Source: Comamonas sp. SCN 65-56
Lineage (GTDB): Bacteria; Pseudomonadota; Gammaproteobacteria; Burkholderiales; Burkholderiaceae_C
NCBI RefSeq assembly: GCF_001724135.1
Contig: NZ_MEDS01000012.1
Coordinates: 1 to 64,000, forward strand
Reading direction: 5' to 3'
Length of the DNA: 64,000 nt
Shown here: positions 51,555 through 62,145 of the stretch, one piece after another
Layout: each line of letters opens with the position of its first letter
How positions within the stretch are numbered: the first letter of the stretch is position 1
The notes under the pieces: generated by a model
What the model saw: the letters and a program-made list of their open reading frames with translations, nothing else
Databases searched by the model: none
Told to the model about the DNA's origin: nothing
Position numbers and translations under genes: made by a program

Positions 51555-53183
51555 ATGTCCGCGCAGCGTGCGGTGCTGCTGCTCACGCTGTACCTGCTGC
51601 TCACGGCCAATTGGCCGCTGTGGCTGAGCCTGGCGCGTATTGCCCAGGGTCAGGGCGATGTGCTGTCGCTGGGTGTCCCCATGCTGGGCCTGCTCGCCAG
51701 TGCGACGCTGGCGGTGCTGGGCGTGACCGCCTGGTCGCGCGGCATGCGCTGGCTCTGGTGGCTCTTGCTGCTGGTGGCGGCGCTGGCGCAGTACTACATG
51801 CTGACCTACCGGGTGGTGATGGACCCGGGCATGCTCACCAACGTGATGCAGACCGATGTGCGCGAGACGCGCGATCTGCTCACCGCCCGTCTGCTGACGT
51901 CAGTGCTGCTGGTGATGACGCTGCCGACCTGGTGGTTGCTGCACCTGCAACTCCTGCCCGCTCCCTGGTGGCGCCAGATGGCGCGCAATGCGGGTTTGAT
52001 CGCGCTGGCGCTGGCGCTGGCAGGAGCCACCATCGCGCTGGGTTCGCGCAGCCTGGCGCCGCTGATGCGCAACCACACCGAACTGCGTTACCTGATGAAC
52101 CCGGCAGCGCCGCTGTTTTCGAGCGTGATGGCCGTGCACGACCAATGGTTCAGCCGCCCGCGTACCCTGGTGAAAATGACCGCAGGCGCGGCGCTTGGCG
52201 CGAGCCATGCCGGCAACCGACGGCCGCTGCTGCTGGCACTGGTGGTGGGCGAAACCGCGCGTGCGGACCATTTCGCGCTCAATGGCTATGCGCGTGCCAC
52301 CAACCCCGAGCTGGCCCGTCGCGATGATGTACTGAGCTGGCGCGACGTGTTTTCCTGCGGCACCAGTACCGCGGCATCGCTGCCGTGCATGTTTTCGCCA
52401 TTGGGGCGCGATGGCTTCCTCGCGCGCAGCGAGGACACGGAAAACCTGCTCGATGTCGTGCAAGCCGCCGGTCTTGCGGTGCTGTGGCTGGATAACCAGA
52501 GTGGCTGCAAGGGTGTGTGCGACCGCGTGCACCATGCGGATGCGATCGACGGCTTGAGCCCGCAGCAGCGCCAGCAGCTGTGCCCCGGCGGTGAATGCAG
52601 CGACGAGGCCATGCTGGCAGGGCTGGATGCGCGCATCGCCGCGTTGCCCGAGGCCGAGCGCGCGCGCGGCGTGCTGCTGGTGCTGCACCAGATGGGCAGC
52701 CATGGCCCGGCCTACTACAAGCGTTCAACGGCGGCGCAGAAAACGTTCGAACCCGAATGCCGCACCGAAGTGCTCTCCGACTGCGATCAGCAGGCGCTCA
52801 TCAACGCCTACGACAACTCCATCGTCGCCACCGATGCCTTTCTGGCCGGCACGGTGGATTGGCTTGCGCAGCGCTCGGCGCAAAGCGACACCGGCCTGCT
52901 GTACGTGAGTGACCACGGCGAATCGCTCGGAGAATACGGACTGTACCTGCACGGCATGCCCTACGCGGTGGCGCCCGACGTGCAAAAGCATGTGCCTATG
53001 CTTGCCTGGTTCAGCGCGCCACTGCAGCAGCGCCTGGGGCTTTCGCCGGTTTGTTTGCGCACGCATCTGGATGCGCCGCTGACGCACGACAACCTGTATT
53101 CGTCGGTGCTCACGCTGCTCGATGTGCGCTCGCCCAGCTACAACCGCGCGCTGGATCTGTTCGCGGCCTGCCGTCGTGAATAG
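51555..53183 (+). CDS. eptA: Lipid A phosphoethanolamine transferase-like protein (EptA family)
   Basis: Five N-terminal TMs; LALVVGETARADHFALNGYARATNP; FSCGTSTAASLPCMFS; SDHGESLGEYGLYLHGMPYAVAP. Confidence 0.9.
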   Translation: MSAQRAVLLLTLYLLLTANWPLWLSLARIAQGQGDVLSLGVPMLGLLASATLAVLGVTAWSRGMRWLWWLLLLVAALAQYYMLTYRVVMDPGMLTNVMQTDVRETRDLLTARLLTSVLLVMTLPTWWLLHLQLLPAPWWRQMARNAGLIALALALAGATIALGSRSLAPLMRNHTELRYLMNPAAPLFSSVMAVHDQWFSRPRTLVKMTAGAALGASHAGNRRPLLLALVVGETARADHFALNGYARATNPELARRDDVLSWRDVFSCGTSTAASLPCMFSPLGRDGFLARSEDTENLLDVVQAAGLAVLWLDNQSGCKGVCDRVHHADAIDGLSPQQRQQLCPGGECSDEAMLAGLDARIAALPEAERARGVLLVLHQMGSHGPAYYKRSTAAQKTFEPECRTEVLSDCDQQALINAYDNSIVATDAFLAGTVDWLAQRSAQSDTGLLYVSDHGESLGEYGLYLHGMPYAVAPDVQKHVPMLAWFSAPLQQRLGLSPVCLRTHLDAPLTHDNLYSSVLTLLDVRSPSYNRALDLFAACRRE

Positions 53184-54615
53184 CGCTGCGCACACCTCCC
53201 AGGGTTCGTTCACTTCTGCCAGCGCGCTGGACCGCGCCGTCGTGGTGGCGGCTGTCGCACGCATCGAGCAGGGCGGGGCGCTGGAAGACGATGCACCGCT
53301 GCGCCAGGCCTTTGCCGCCGCAGCGGACCGGCCTGTGCAGGTACAGCAGCGCGCCTGGCTGCTGGGTGAGCGTCTGGGTGTGGTGGCCGAGCTGGCGCGC
53401 TGGCGGCGTGCCACGCGCCTTTGCGCTTTACTGCTGGCGCTGCTGCTCGCGCTGGCGGGCCTGCTCGCCGGGCGGGCGGTGCTGAGCGAAGCGCGCAGCA
53501 TCAACGCCATCGCGGCCTTTGCCAGTCTGCTGGGGTTGCACCTCGTGACGCTGGTGATGTGGTTTTTTGGCCTGCTCTGGGACATGAAGAGCGGCAGCCG
53601 CCACGGCGATTGGTCTCTGGGCCGCTGGGCCTTGGCCTGGGCCGCGCGCCTGCCGCCAGACCGCGGGCGGCATGCGCCCGAGATCTGGCAGGCCTTTGCC
53701 GCGCTGGTGCAGCGCCAGCGCCTGTGGCCTTGGCTTGCGGGTCTGCTCAGCCACAGCATCTGGGCGGTTTCGCTCACGCTCACGCTGGCGGTATTGCTGG
53801 CGGGGTTTGCCTTCCAGGCCTACGCGCTGCATTGGGAAACAACGATCCTGAGCCCGGCGTTTTTCCAGCGCTTTGTCGCCTGGACGGGCAGCTTGCCCGC
53901 GCTGCTCGGCTTTGCCGTGCCCGATGCCGATGCGGTGCGCGCCGTGGCTGCCCACCACACCGCCGATGCCGTGCAGCAGCGCGCCTGGGCCTGGTGGCTG
54001 ATTGGCTGCGTGGTGGTGTATGGCGTGCTGCCGCGGGCGCTGCTTGCGCTGCTGAGCCTTGCGCGCTGGCGCAGCGGGCTGGCGCGGCTGGCGGTGGTGG
54101 ACACGGCCGATCCGCAGATCCAGCAGATCGTGCGGCGCCTGGATGCGCTGGAGCCGCCGCCGGTGGTGGTCGATGCCGAGCGGCGCGGCGTGGCGCTGCC
54201 CGCGCGGGCCGAACGCGAACCCGGCAACGCCGCGGCAGGGGTGGTGTTGATCGGCTTCGAGCTCCCGCCCGAGCTCGCCTGGCCGCCGACGGAGCTGGCC
54301 GGCGCTGGTGGGGGCTGGAGCGTGAATCTCAGCGGTAGCGCCGAGGAGCGTGAGGCCTTGCACGCACGCCTGTTGCGGGAGCGGCCAGGCGCGGCGCTGG
54401 TGGTGGTGGCTGCGCCGGGCAGCCCCGATCGCGGCACGGCGCGCTGGCTGCGTGAACTGCGCCAGAGCGTGCCTGAGGTCGCCGTGCTGGCCACGGGCGG
54501 TGATGGCGTGGCGCGCTGGCGCCGTTGGATGGATTCAGAGGGTTTTGAGGATCTTGCGCTTATGGAACATGCGCAACAAGCTATTGAATGGATAGTGAAA
54601 AGGAGCCAGCAATGA
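53176..54615 (+). CDS. DUF2868-type membrane protein
   Basis: RLCALLLALLLALAGLLAGRAVLSEARSINAIAAFASLLGLHLVTLVMWFFGLL; partner of GTPase gene. Confidence 0.75.
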   Translation: MNSAAHTSQGSFTSASALDRAVVVAAVARIEQGGALEDDAPLRQAFAAAADRPVQVQQRAWLLGERLGVVAELARWRRATRLCALLLALLLALAGLLAGRAVLSEARSINAIAAFASLLGLHLVTLVMWFFGLLWDMKSGSRHGDWSLGRWALAWAARLPPDRGRHAPEIWQAFAALVQRQRLWPWLAGLLSHSIWAVSLTLTLAVLLAGFAFQAYALHWETTILSPAFFQRFVAWTGSLPALLGFAVPDADAVRAVAAHHTADAVQQRAWAWWLIGCVVVYGVLPRALLALLSLARWRSGLARLAVVDTADPQIQQIVRRLDALEPPPVVVDAERRGVALPARAEREPGNAAAGVVLIGFELPPELAWPPTELAGAGGGWSVNLSGSAEEREALHARLLRERPGAALVVVAAPGSPDRGTARWLRELRQSVPEVAVLATGGDGVARWRRWMDSEGFEDLALMEHAQQAIEWIVKRSQQ

Positions 54616-56030
54616 ATGGCCAGCCCTTGACCGCCGTGGTGGTGGGCCATACCAACGCGGGCAAGACCTCGCTGCTGCGCGCGCTCACGCGCCAGCGCGA
54701 TTTCGGCGAGGTGTCTGATCGCCCCGGCACCACGCGCCATGCCCAGGTGGTTGATCTGCGCATTGCGGGCGAAGTGCTGGCGCGCTTTACCGATACGCCC
54801 GGGCTGGAGGATTCCATCGCGCTGCACGGGTTTCTGGCGCAGCAGCCGGGCCAGACGCGGCTGGAGAAAATCCGCGCTTTTCTCGCCGGCCCCGAGGCCC
54901 GCGCCGCCTTCGAGCAGGAAGCCAAGGTGCTGCGCGCGCTGCTCGATGGCGCGGACTGCGCGATGCTGGTCCTGGATACGCGCGCGCCGGTGCTGCCCAA
55001 GTACCGCGCCGAGATCGAAATCCTCGGCTGGTGCACGCGGCCCATCATGCCGGTGCTCAACTTCACCGCCGACGCCGCCAGCCGCGTGCCCGAGTGGCAG
55101 GCCCTGCTGCGCGAATGCAGCCTGCATGCCCAGGCGCAGTTCGATGTGGTGGCGCCGCTGCATGGCAGCGAGCAGCAGCTCTACGCCGATCTGGCCACGC
55201 TGCTGCCGCCCGAGCGGCGCAGCCAGGTGGCCGCCATCGGCGCCGCGCTCTCGCAGGCCGCGCAGGAGCGCGAACAGGCCGGCTGGCGCATCGTGGCAAG
55301 CACACTGATCGACGTGGCCGCCATGCGTCGGCAAGTAGCGGCCGAGGTGCTGCAGGATGAGGTCAGGCGCGAGCAGTGCGTGCTTGAATTCCGGACCGCG
55401 CTGCGCGCCCATGTGCAGGCGGGCATGGATGCGCTGCTGGCGCTGCACGCCTTTCGCGCGGGCGATGCCGAATTGGCGGACCTGCCCGAGCTCGCGGGCC
55501 GCTGGAAGGACGACCTTTTCGACCCCGAACTGCTTGCGCAGGCTGGCATGCGCCTGGGCTTGGGCTCGGTGATCGGCGCCGGCGTCGGTGCGATCGCCGA
55601 TCTGCTGCTCGCGGGCCTGTCGCTGGGTGCCGCGACTACGCTGGGGGCTACCGTAGGCGGCGCCCTTTCGGGCGGTTGGCGGCCGCTGTGGCGCAAGCTG
55701 GAAAACCGGCTGAGCGGCGTGCAGGAACTGACCGCGGAAGATGCGCTGCTGTGGCTGCTGCTGCAGCATCTGCATGCCCTGGCGCTGGCACTGGCCAGTC
55801 GCAGCCATGCAGTGCAGGATGCCTTGCGCATGCCGCTGGCACCCGCCGCGGCTGCCGAGGGCCCGGAGACAACGACCGCCTTGCCGCGCGCGTTGCTGTC
55901 CAGCCTGTTGGTGGCGCGCAGCCACCCGGATTGGGAGCGCAAGGGTCGCGGCGCTGGCGGTGGCGAAGAGCGCGATCGCTTGGAGCTGCGCCTGGCAAAC
56001 CAGCTGGCCAGCGGGCCGGCGCTGGCGTAG
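54612..56030 (+). CDS. GTPase with DUF3482-type C-terminal domain
   Basis: VVVGHTNAGKTSLLRALTRQRDFGEVSDRPGTTRHAQ G1 region; FTDTPGLED. Confidence 0.88.
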   Translation: MNGQPLTAVVVGHTNAGKTSLLRALTRQRDFGEVSDRPGTTRHAQVVDLRIAGEVLARFTDTPGLEDSIALHGFLAQQPGQTRLEKIRAFLAGPEARAAFEQEAKVLRALLDGADCAMLVLDTRAPVLPKYRAEIEILGWCTRPIMPVLNFTADAASRVPEWQALLRECSLHAQAQFDVVAPLHGSEQQLYADLATLLPPERRSQVAAIGAALSQAAQEREQAGWRIVASTLIDVAAMRRQVAAEVLQDEVRREQCVLEFRTALRAHVQAGMDALLALHAFRAGDAELADLPELAGRWKDDLFDPELLAQAGMRLGLGSVIGAGVGAIADLLLAGLSLGAATTLGATVGGALSGGWRPLWRKLENRLSGVQELTAEDALLWLLLQHLHALALALASRSHAVQDALRMPLAPAAAAEGPETTTALPRALLSSLLVARSHPDWERKGRGAGGGEERDRLELRLANQLASGPALA

Positions 56031-56049
56031 TGATAACTGCCAGGAAATT

Positions 56050-56102
56050 CAAGAATTTTCAGGCTCTAGCGCTTGACTGCAAAGCGTCAGCAGCTATCGT
56101 TT
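56050..56102 (-). repeat. Dispersed GATAGCTGCTGACGCTTTG...GCGCTAGAG repeat-like element (copy B)
   Basis: Reverse complement resembles 17634-17690. Confidence 0.5.
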
Positions 56103-56681
56103 TTACTTCTTTTCGCGCGGCTGACGCCCCATCAGATAGAACTCCGGGTTGGGCATCATGCCGGAGAAGCTCGCCATGCGATTGGACAGGCCGAAGAACG
56201 CGGTGATGGCGGCGATGTCCCAGATGTCCTCATCGTCAAAACCGTGCGCATGCAGCCGCTCGAAGTCCGCATCCTCGATGGCGCTGGACTGCTCGCAAAC
56301 CTTGAGCGCGAAGTCCAGCATGGCGCGCTGGCGCGGCGTGATGTCCGCCTTGCGGTAGTTCACCGCCACCTGGTCGGTGACCAGCGGCTTTTTTTCGTAG
56401 ATGCGCAGAATGGCCCCATGCGCGACGACGCAGTACAGGCACTGGTTGGCCGCACTGGTGGCGACCACGATCATTTCGCGGTCGCCCTTGGAGAGACTGC
56501 CTTCCTCTTTGAGCATCAGCGCATCGTGGTAGGCAAAGAACGCGCGCCACTCGGCCGGGCGGCGGGCAAAGCCGAGGAACACATTGGGGATGAAGCCGGC
56601 TTTCTCCTGCACTTCCAGGATGCGAGTGCGGATGTCCTCGGGCAGGCTGTCCAGGGTGGGGGCGGGGTAGCGTTCGGTCAT
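56103..56681 (-). CDS. Peroxidase-related (AhpD/carboxymuconolactone decarboxylase-like) protein
   Basis: AANQCLYCVVAHGAILR (CxxCxxxH). Confidence 0.9.
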   Translation of the reverse strand: MTERYPAPTLDSLPEDIRTRILEVQEKAGFIPNVFLGFARRPAEWRAFFAYHDALMLKEEGSLSKGDREMIVVATSAANQCLYCVVAHGAILRIYEKKPLVTDQVAVNYRKADITPRQRAMLDFALKVCEQSSAIEDADFERLHAHGFDDEDIWDIAAITAFFGLSNRMASFSGMMPNPEFYLMGRQPREKK

Positions 56682-57979
56682 GGCTTTCTCCTGGGGGTGG
56701 CGCCAGCCTGTGGCGGCGCGTAGATGTACTCGCGGTTGAAGGGGTAGCACGATTGCGCGCCGCGCATTGTGCCTGTCTCCTGCCGTCCATCGGGATGGGT
56801 CATCAAGATCTGGTGCAGCGCCACCCAGCCCTGCTCAAAGCCCAGCGCGCAGCCCGCAAGATAGAGGCGATAGGCCCGCAGCGCCTGCTCACCCTGCTCC
56901 TGGCCGTGCTGGGCCACCAGGATGGCGCGCGCGCCGGGCAGCTGTGCCTCCAGAGCGTCCGACCAAGCCCAGAGGGTTTTGGCGTAGTGCGGGCGGATGT
57001 TTTCGGTATCCACCATCTCAAGGCCCGCCCTGGCGATCTCATGCAGTGCCACGCTTACGTGCAGCAGCTCGCCACCGGGGAAGATGTAGCGATCGATGAA
57101 CTCGCCCATCCCGGCGCCCAGTTCATCGTTGTCGACGCCGCCAGCGGTGATGCCGTGGTTCATTGCCAGGCCCCCGGGCTTGAGCAGGCGGCGCACGGTA
57201 GCGAAGTAGGACGGCATCTGCGCGCGGCCCACATGTTCGAACATGCCGATGGAGGAAATCTTGTCGAAGGGCTGATCCACTTGCAGCTCGCGGTAATCCT
57301 GCAGCAGCACGCGCACGCGGCCCGTGAGGCCCCGCTCCTCGATCTGCCGTTGCACATAGGCGTACTGGTTCTTCGACAGCGTGATGCCGGTGCCATCGAT
57401 GCCGTAATGCTCGGCGGCCCACAGCAGCATGCCGCCCCAGCCGGCGCCGATGTCCAGCAGCCGCTCGCCGGGCTTGAGCTGCAGCTTGCGGCAGATGTGA
57501 TCAAGCTTGGCCTCCTGTGCCTGCGCCAGGGTCATCTCGGGCGTGCGGTAGTAGGCGCAGGAATAGACCCGGTAAGGATCGAGCCACAAGGCGTAGAAAT
57601 CGTCGGAAATGTCGTAATGGAACTGGATGTTCTTCGCATCCTTGGCCGTGGTGTGCCTGGCCTTGGAGACATACCAGGCCAGTGTCTGGCGCCACCAGCT
57701 GGTGTGCTCGTCCTGCGCCGGATCGGTGCTCAAAAGCGCTTGCGCCGCAGCCATCAGATCGCGCACGCTGCCTTCGAACTCGACGCGTCCCTCGACGATG
57801 TCGGCGCCCACCGTGCCGATGGCGCCGGTGGCAAGCGCGGCGATCGCCGTCTGATCGTGCAGCTTCAGCGTGAGCGAAGCATGGGCCGGGCCCACGCTGT
57901 CTCCGCCCGGCAGCTGTATGCGCATGGGGACCGGAGACAGAGCCAATCGGGTTTCCAAGGCGTCGTACGGCAGTTTCAT
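56678..57979 (-). CDS. cfa: Cyclopropane-fatty-acyl-phospholipid synthase
   Basis: HYDISDDFYALWLDPYRVYSCAYYRTPEMTLAQAQEAKLDHICRKLQLKPGERLLDIGAGWGGML. Confidence 0.94.
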   Translation of the reverse strand: MKLPYDALETRLALSPVPMRIQLPGGDSVGPAHASLTLKLHDQTAIAALATGAIGTVGADIVEGRVEFEGSVRDLMAAAQALLSTDPAQDEHTSWWRQTLAWYVSKARHTTAKDAKNIQFHYDISDDFYALWLDPYRVYSCAYYRTPEMTLAQAQEAKLDHICRKLQLKPGERLLDIGAGWGGMLLWAAEHYGIDGTGITLSKNQYAYVQRQIEERGLTGRVRVLLQDYRELQVDQPFDKISSIGMFEHVGRAQMPSYFATVRRLLKPGGLAMNHGITAGGVDNDELGAGMGEFIDRYIFPGGELLHVSVALHEIARAGLEMVDTENIRPHYAKTLWAWSDALEAQLPGARAILVAQHGQEQGEQALRAYRLYLAGCALGFEQGWVALHQILMTHPDGRQETGTMRGAQSCYPFNREYIYAPPQAGATPRRKP

Positions 57980-58100
57980 CGCGCGGGTCTCCTTGTTGGT
58001 GTGTTGCGAATATCCAGTTCTAAAGTATTTCCTGTTTTCATTGAATGGGCATTGGCGAAAAACCCTGCCCTGCATGCAGTTTCGTGCCTTTGACGCACAA

Positions 58101-58130
58101 AAAAGCCGCAAGAAAATTCATGCGGCTTTT
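58101..58130. terminator. Rho-independent terminator (bidirectional shape)
   Basis: AAAAGCCGCA-AGAAAATTCA-TGCGGCTTTT, perfect 10-bp stem downstream of cytochrome c gene. Confidence 0.85.
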
Positions 58131-58160
58131 CTGGAGGCTGCGCCGCAGGGCGCAGTCGGT

Positions 58161-58466
58161 TTACTTGAGCGACAGAATCCAGTCGACCAGCTGTTTGGCC
58201 TCTGCTTCGTTGACATTGGCATTGGCCGGCATGGGAATCGGGCCCCAGACGCCGGAGCTGCCCTTGAGAACGGCCTTGATCAGCTGCGCTTCGGCATCTT
58301 TCTGGCCGGCGAACTTCTTGGCCACGTCCTTGTAGGCCGGGCCCACGACCTTTTTGTCGACGCTGTGGCAGGCCATGCAGTTCTTGGACTTGGCCAGCGC
58401 TTCGTTGGCGAAGGCGGGTGAGGACGCGGCAAATGCCAAGGTCATGGCAATCAAAGCAGCTTTCAT
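58161..58466 (-). CDS. Cytochrome c (class I, c551/c552-like)
   Basis: Signal peptide; SKNCMACHSVDKKVVGPAYKDVAKKFAGQ (CxxCH). Confidence 0.95.
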   Translation of the reverse strand: MKAALIAMTLAFAASSPAFANEALAKSKNCMACHSVDKKVVGPAYKDVAKKFAGQKDAEAQLIKAVLKGSSGVWGPIPMPANANVNEAEAKQLVDWILSLK

Positions 58467-58572
58467 GGTGACTCCTTTACGGTTGGCTGGAAATACGGTC
58501 TGTATAACGCTATTCTAGTAACTGGCGTTGACCGGACCGGTCGGTGCACCATTATTTACCTTGGAGCAGCTT

Positions 58573-58815
58573 GTGTACACCTTGATTCTGGGCATCTTGC
58601 TGGTGGCGCTGAAATACCTGGAAATCGGCCCGGTGGCGCAGTGGTCGTGGTGGTGGGTGTTGTCGCCCTTTGCCGTCACGCTGCTGTGGTGGGCCTGGGC
58701 GGACATGACGGGCTACACCAAGCGCAAGGCGATGGAAAAGATGGAAGAGCGCAAAAAAGAGCGCATCGACAGACAGAAGGAAACGCTGGGGCTGGCGCCG
58801 CGCCGGCCGCGCTGA
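58573..58815 (+). CDS. Small Trp-rich membrane protein (TIGR04438-like)
   Basis: YTLILGILLVALKYLEIGPVAQWSWWWVLSPFAVTLLWWAWADMTGYTKRKAMEKM; GTG start. Confidence 0.82.
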   Translation: MYTLILGILLVALKYLEIGPVAQWSWWWVLSPFAVTLLWWAWADMTGYTKRKAMEKMEERKKERIDRQKETLGLAPRRPR

Positions 58816-58840
58816 CGCGCCAGCCCGGTGCGGCGGCGCG

Positions 58841-60103
58841 TCAGGCTGGCTGAGGCCGCCCCTCGGCGGCAGCCATGGGGTCGTAGCCAGGCGTCTTCAG
58901 CATCTGGTGCAACTGGCGGCGTCGCACGCCCATGTTGCCGCCATCGAACAGTGGGAAGGCGAGCGCGTCCTGCATCAGCGCGGCCAATGGCGTCATGTCG
59001 AGCGCGTAGCTGTCCATGCCGACGAGGCGCATGGTGTCGTAGATCGTCTGCACCGCGGTCTCGGTGCAGAAGACTTTGCTCATGATCGCCATTTCCTCGG
59101 ATGCGCCGTTGGTGCTGTCCAGGTAGTGGCATGCCTTCCACATCAGGTAGCGGCAGGCTTCGATGCGCATCTTGATGTCGGCGAGCTGGTAGCCGACGGT
59201 CGGGTGCTCGATCACGGGCACGCTGCCCGAGCGCTTGTCGGTCTTGGCGAACTGCCAGGCGATGTCGAAGGCGCGGCGCATCGCGCCCGTGCATTCGGCA
59301 CCGACCAGGGCGCCGGTCCATGCGAACACGCTTGAGCAAATCCTGATGCCGTCGCCCGGCTGCCCGAGCAGGTTGTCCAGCGGCACGCGCACGTTGTTGA
59401 AACGGATGCGCGGCAAGTCGACCGCGCGGTGGCCCATTGCGTTGATGTGGCCAACGACTTCAATGCCGCCGGCCGAACGCGGCACCACGATGACCGCGAG
59501 CGATTCGCTTGCCGGCCTGCCGCGGCCGATGCGGCAAACCAGCGTGTAGACATGCGCGCCCTGGTTGTCCCAGCCGCTGCCGTTGGGCGTCCAGTGCTTC
59601 TCGCCGTTGATGACCCATGCGTCGCCATCGCGTTCGGCGAAGGTCCGTACTCCGGCATCGGGGTCGGCGCAGTCGAAATTGGCGCCGCCGGTGACTTCGG
59701 TGAAGGCAAACGACGCGAGCTTGTCGGTGCCTGATTCGACGAAATCGGGCAGGAAGCGGCGCTTTTGCGCATCGCTGCCGAACTGGATGATCGCTTGCAG
59801 GCCCAGACCGGTGCCTATCAGCGAGGTGGGAACGTTGATGTCAACGGCGGTGAGCTCCTCGCCAGCGATCCCGAGGTCCAGCACCGACAGGCCGCCGCCA
59901 CCGTACTCTCGCGGGATGAAACCGGCCAGCAGTCCGGCACGGGTCAGCTCAAGAAAGAACGGTCGCGTGGCGGCGAAACGCTCGTGCGGGTGCTGCAATC
60001 CGGCAATGGTCGAGGGGACGCCCGTGAGCACGCGGGAGGCAATCTCGCGTGCGCCCGCCTGCAGCTCTCTCTGTGCCGCGCTGGGGGTGAAATCTATGGT
60101 CAT
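58841..60103 (-). CDS. Acyl-CoA dehydrogenase
   Basis: LASFAFTEVTGGANFDCADPDAGVRT; WVINGEKHWTPNGSGWDNQGAHVYTLV. Confidence 0.92.
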   Translation of the reverse strand: MTIDFTPSAAQRELQAGAREIASRVLTGVPSTIAGLQHPHERFAATRPFFLELTRAGLLAGFIPREYGGGGLSVLDLGIAGEELTAVDINVPTSLIGTGLGLQAIIQFGSDAQKRRFLPDFVESGTDKLASFAFTEVTGGANFDCADPDAGVRTFAERDGDAWVINGEKHWTPNGSGWDNQGAHVYTLVCRIGRGRPASESLAVIVVPRSAGGIEVVGHINAMGHRAVDLPRIRFNNVRVPLDNLLGQPGDGIRICSSVFAWTGALVGAECTGAMRRAFDIAWQFAKTDKRSGSVPVIEHPTVGYQLADIKMRIEACRYLMWKACHYLDSTNGASEEMAIMSKVFCTETAVQTIYDTMRLVGMDSYALDMTPLAALMQDALAFPLFDGGNMGVRRRQLHQMLKTPGYDPMAAAEGRPQPA

Positions 60104-60327
60104 CGTGTCTCCTTCTGGTGGTGCCTGCGACCACGCGCGTGCGGCGTGGTCGCTCGACGTCAGAAAGAGAGCACGCGCCGTGTGGCGCGCGGGCCGCGCC
60201 CGCCGCGCAGGCCGGCAAAGGATATCGCCCGCCGCGCGCGCCGAGGCAATGCGCGCAACGCCGGCAGGGTTACTCGGCCTGTGTGCCTGGAGCCGCCGCG
60301 TTGTGGCGCCAGGCGGGCGCCCGTACC

Positions 60328-61932
60328 TCAGTCAAATGCATCGAGCACCGCGCCGCGGCTGGCCGTCGATGCATTGCGTGCGAACTTGGCCAGCACGCCG
60401 CGGGTGTAGCGTGGCGCAGGGGCCTTCCAGGCGGCGCGCCGGCGTGCGATTTCCTCCTCGGGCACGTTCAGTTGCAGCACCAGTTGGTGCGCGTCGATGG
60501 TGATCGAATCGCCCTCGTGCACCAGCGCAATCGTGCCGCCCGCGAACGCCTCGGGCGCCACATGACCGACCACCATGCCCCAGGTGCCACCCGAAAAACG
60601 CCCGTCGGTGATCAACCCCACGCTCTCGCCCAGGCCTTCGCCGATCAGGGCGCCGGTGGGTGCCAGCATCTCGGGCATGCCCGGGCCGCCCTTGGGGCCG
60701 AGGTAGCGCAGCACCATCACGTCGCCGGCCTGGATCTTGTGGCCCAGGATCGCGGCAAGCGCCGATTGCTCGTCGTCGAACACGCGTGCCGGGCCGGTCA
60801 TCACCGGGTTTTTGAGGCCGGTGATCTTGGCGACGCAGCCCTCGGTGCTGAGGTTGCCGCGCAGGATGGCCAGGTGTCCTTGTGCGTACAGCGGTTTGTC
60901 GATGGGGTGAATCACCTTCTGGTTCGCACGCGGCTGATCGGGCACGTCCTTGAGCGTTTCGGCGATCGTCTTGCCGGTGATCGTCATGCACTCGCCGTGC
61001 AGCAGCCCGGCGTTCAGCAGCATCTTCATTACCTGCGGAATGCCGCCGGCCTTGTGCAGGTCGACGGCCAGGTACTGGCCGCTGGGCTTCAAGTCGCAGA
61101 ACACCGGCACCTTCTTGCGGATGCGCTCGAAGTCGTCAATGCTCCACTCCACCCCGGCCGCGTGCGCGATCGCGAGGAAGTGCAGCACCGCATTAGTCGA
61201 GCCGCCGACGGCCATGATCACCGCCACCGCGTTCTCGATGGCTTTTTTCGTGACGATGTCGCGCGGCTTCAGGTCCTTCCTGATCGCCTCGATCAGCACC
61301 TTGGCCGATTCGCGCGCCGAATCCACTTTCTCGGAGTGCGGGTTGGCCATGGTGGACGAGTAGGGCAGGCTCATGCCCATGGCCTCGAAGGCGCTGCTCA
61401 TGGTGTTGGCGGTGTACATCCCGCCGCACGAGCCGGTGCCGGGAATCGCGTGCTGCTCGATCTCCTTGAGCTGTCCGTCGCTGATCTTGCCCGCGGCGTT
61501 CTCGCCCACGGCTTCGAAGACGCTGACGATGTTCAGGTCGCAGCCGTTCACGCAGCCGGGCAGAATGGTGCCGCCGTACACGTAGATACTGGGCACGTTG
61601 GCGCGCAGCATGCCCATCATGCCGCCGGGCATGTTCTTGTCGCAGCCGCCGATGACGACGCAGCCGTCCATCCACTGCTGCACGCAGGTCTCGACGCAGT
61701 CGCTGATGACCTCGCGGCTCACGAGCGAATACTTCATGCCTTCGGTGCCCATGGCCATGCCGTCGCTGATGGTCGGCGTGCCGAACACCTGCGCATTGCC
61801 TCCGGCCAGCTGAATGCCCTCGATGGCGGCGTCCGCCAAGCGCTGCAGGCCGCTGTTGCACGGCGTGATGGTGCTGTGGCCGTTGGCCACGCCGACCATG
61901 GGTTTCTTGAAGTCACCCTCCTTGTAGCCCAT
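60328..61932 (-). CDS. ilvD: Dihydroxy-acid dehydratase, main ORF (N-terminal ~29 codons displaced by frameshift)
   Basis: [45 protein letters not shown]...[15 protein letters not shown]; upstream [25 protein letters not shown] in another frame (61937-62014). Confidence 0.93.
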   Translation of the reverse strand: MGYKEGDFKKPMVGVANGHSTITPCNSGLQRLADAAIEGIQLAGGNAQVFGTPTISDGMAMGTEGMKYSLVSREVISDCVETCVQQWMDGCVVIGGCDKNMPGGMMGMLRANVPSIYVYGGTILPGCVNGCDLNIVSVFEAVGENAAGKISDGQLKEIEQHAIPGTGSCGGMYTANTMSSAFEAMGMSLPYSSTMANPHSEKVDSARESAKVLIEAIRKDLKPRDIVTKKAIENAVAVIMAVGGSTNAVLHFLAIAHAAGVEWSIDDFERIRKKVPVFCDLKPSGQYLAVDLHKAGGIPQVMKMLLNAGLLHGECMTITGKTIAETLKDVPDQPRANQKVIHPIDKPLYAQGHLAILRGNLSTEGCVAKITGLKNPVMTGPARVFDDEQSALAAILGHKIQAGDVMVLRYLGPKGGPGMPEMLAPTGALIGEGLGESVGLITDGRFSGGTWGMVVGHVAPEAFAGGTIALVHEGDSITIDAHQLVLQLNVPEEEIARRRAAWKAPAPRYTRGVLAKFARNASTASRGAVLDAFD

Positions 61933-62145
61933 GCCGTATCGAGCGGTTGGGTGCGCGGGCCTTGCCTTCGGTAATATGGGCGGAGCGGTGGTTGATGGCT
62001 TTGGGATCGGTCATGGCGAAGCAGGGGTGGCGTGTCGGCCACGGGTTGAAGGAGACTCTGCCAAGTGTAGTGCGGCCAACGCGGCTCGCCGAGGGGGTGG
62101 GAATGGCGGCGCGGTGGGTCGCAGAGGCTTTTGGAAGGACTGGAC

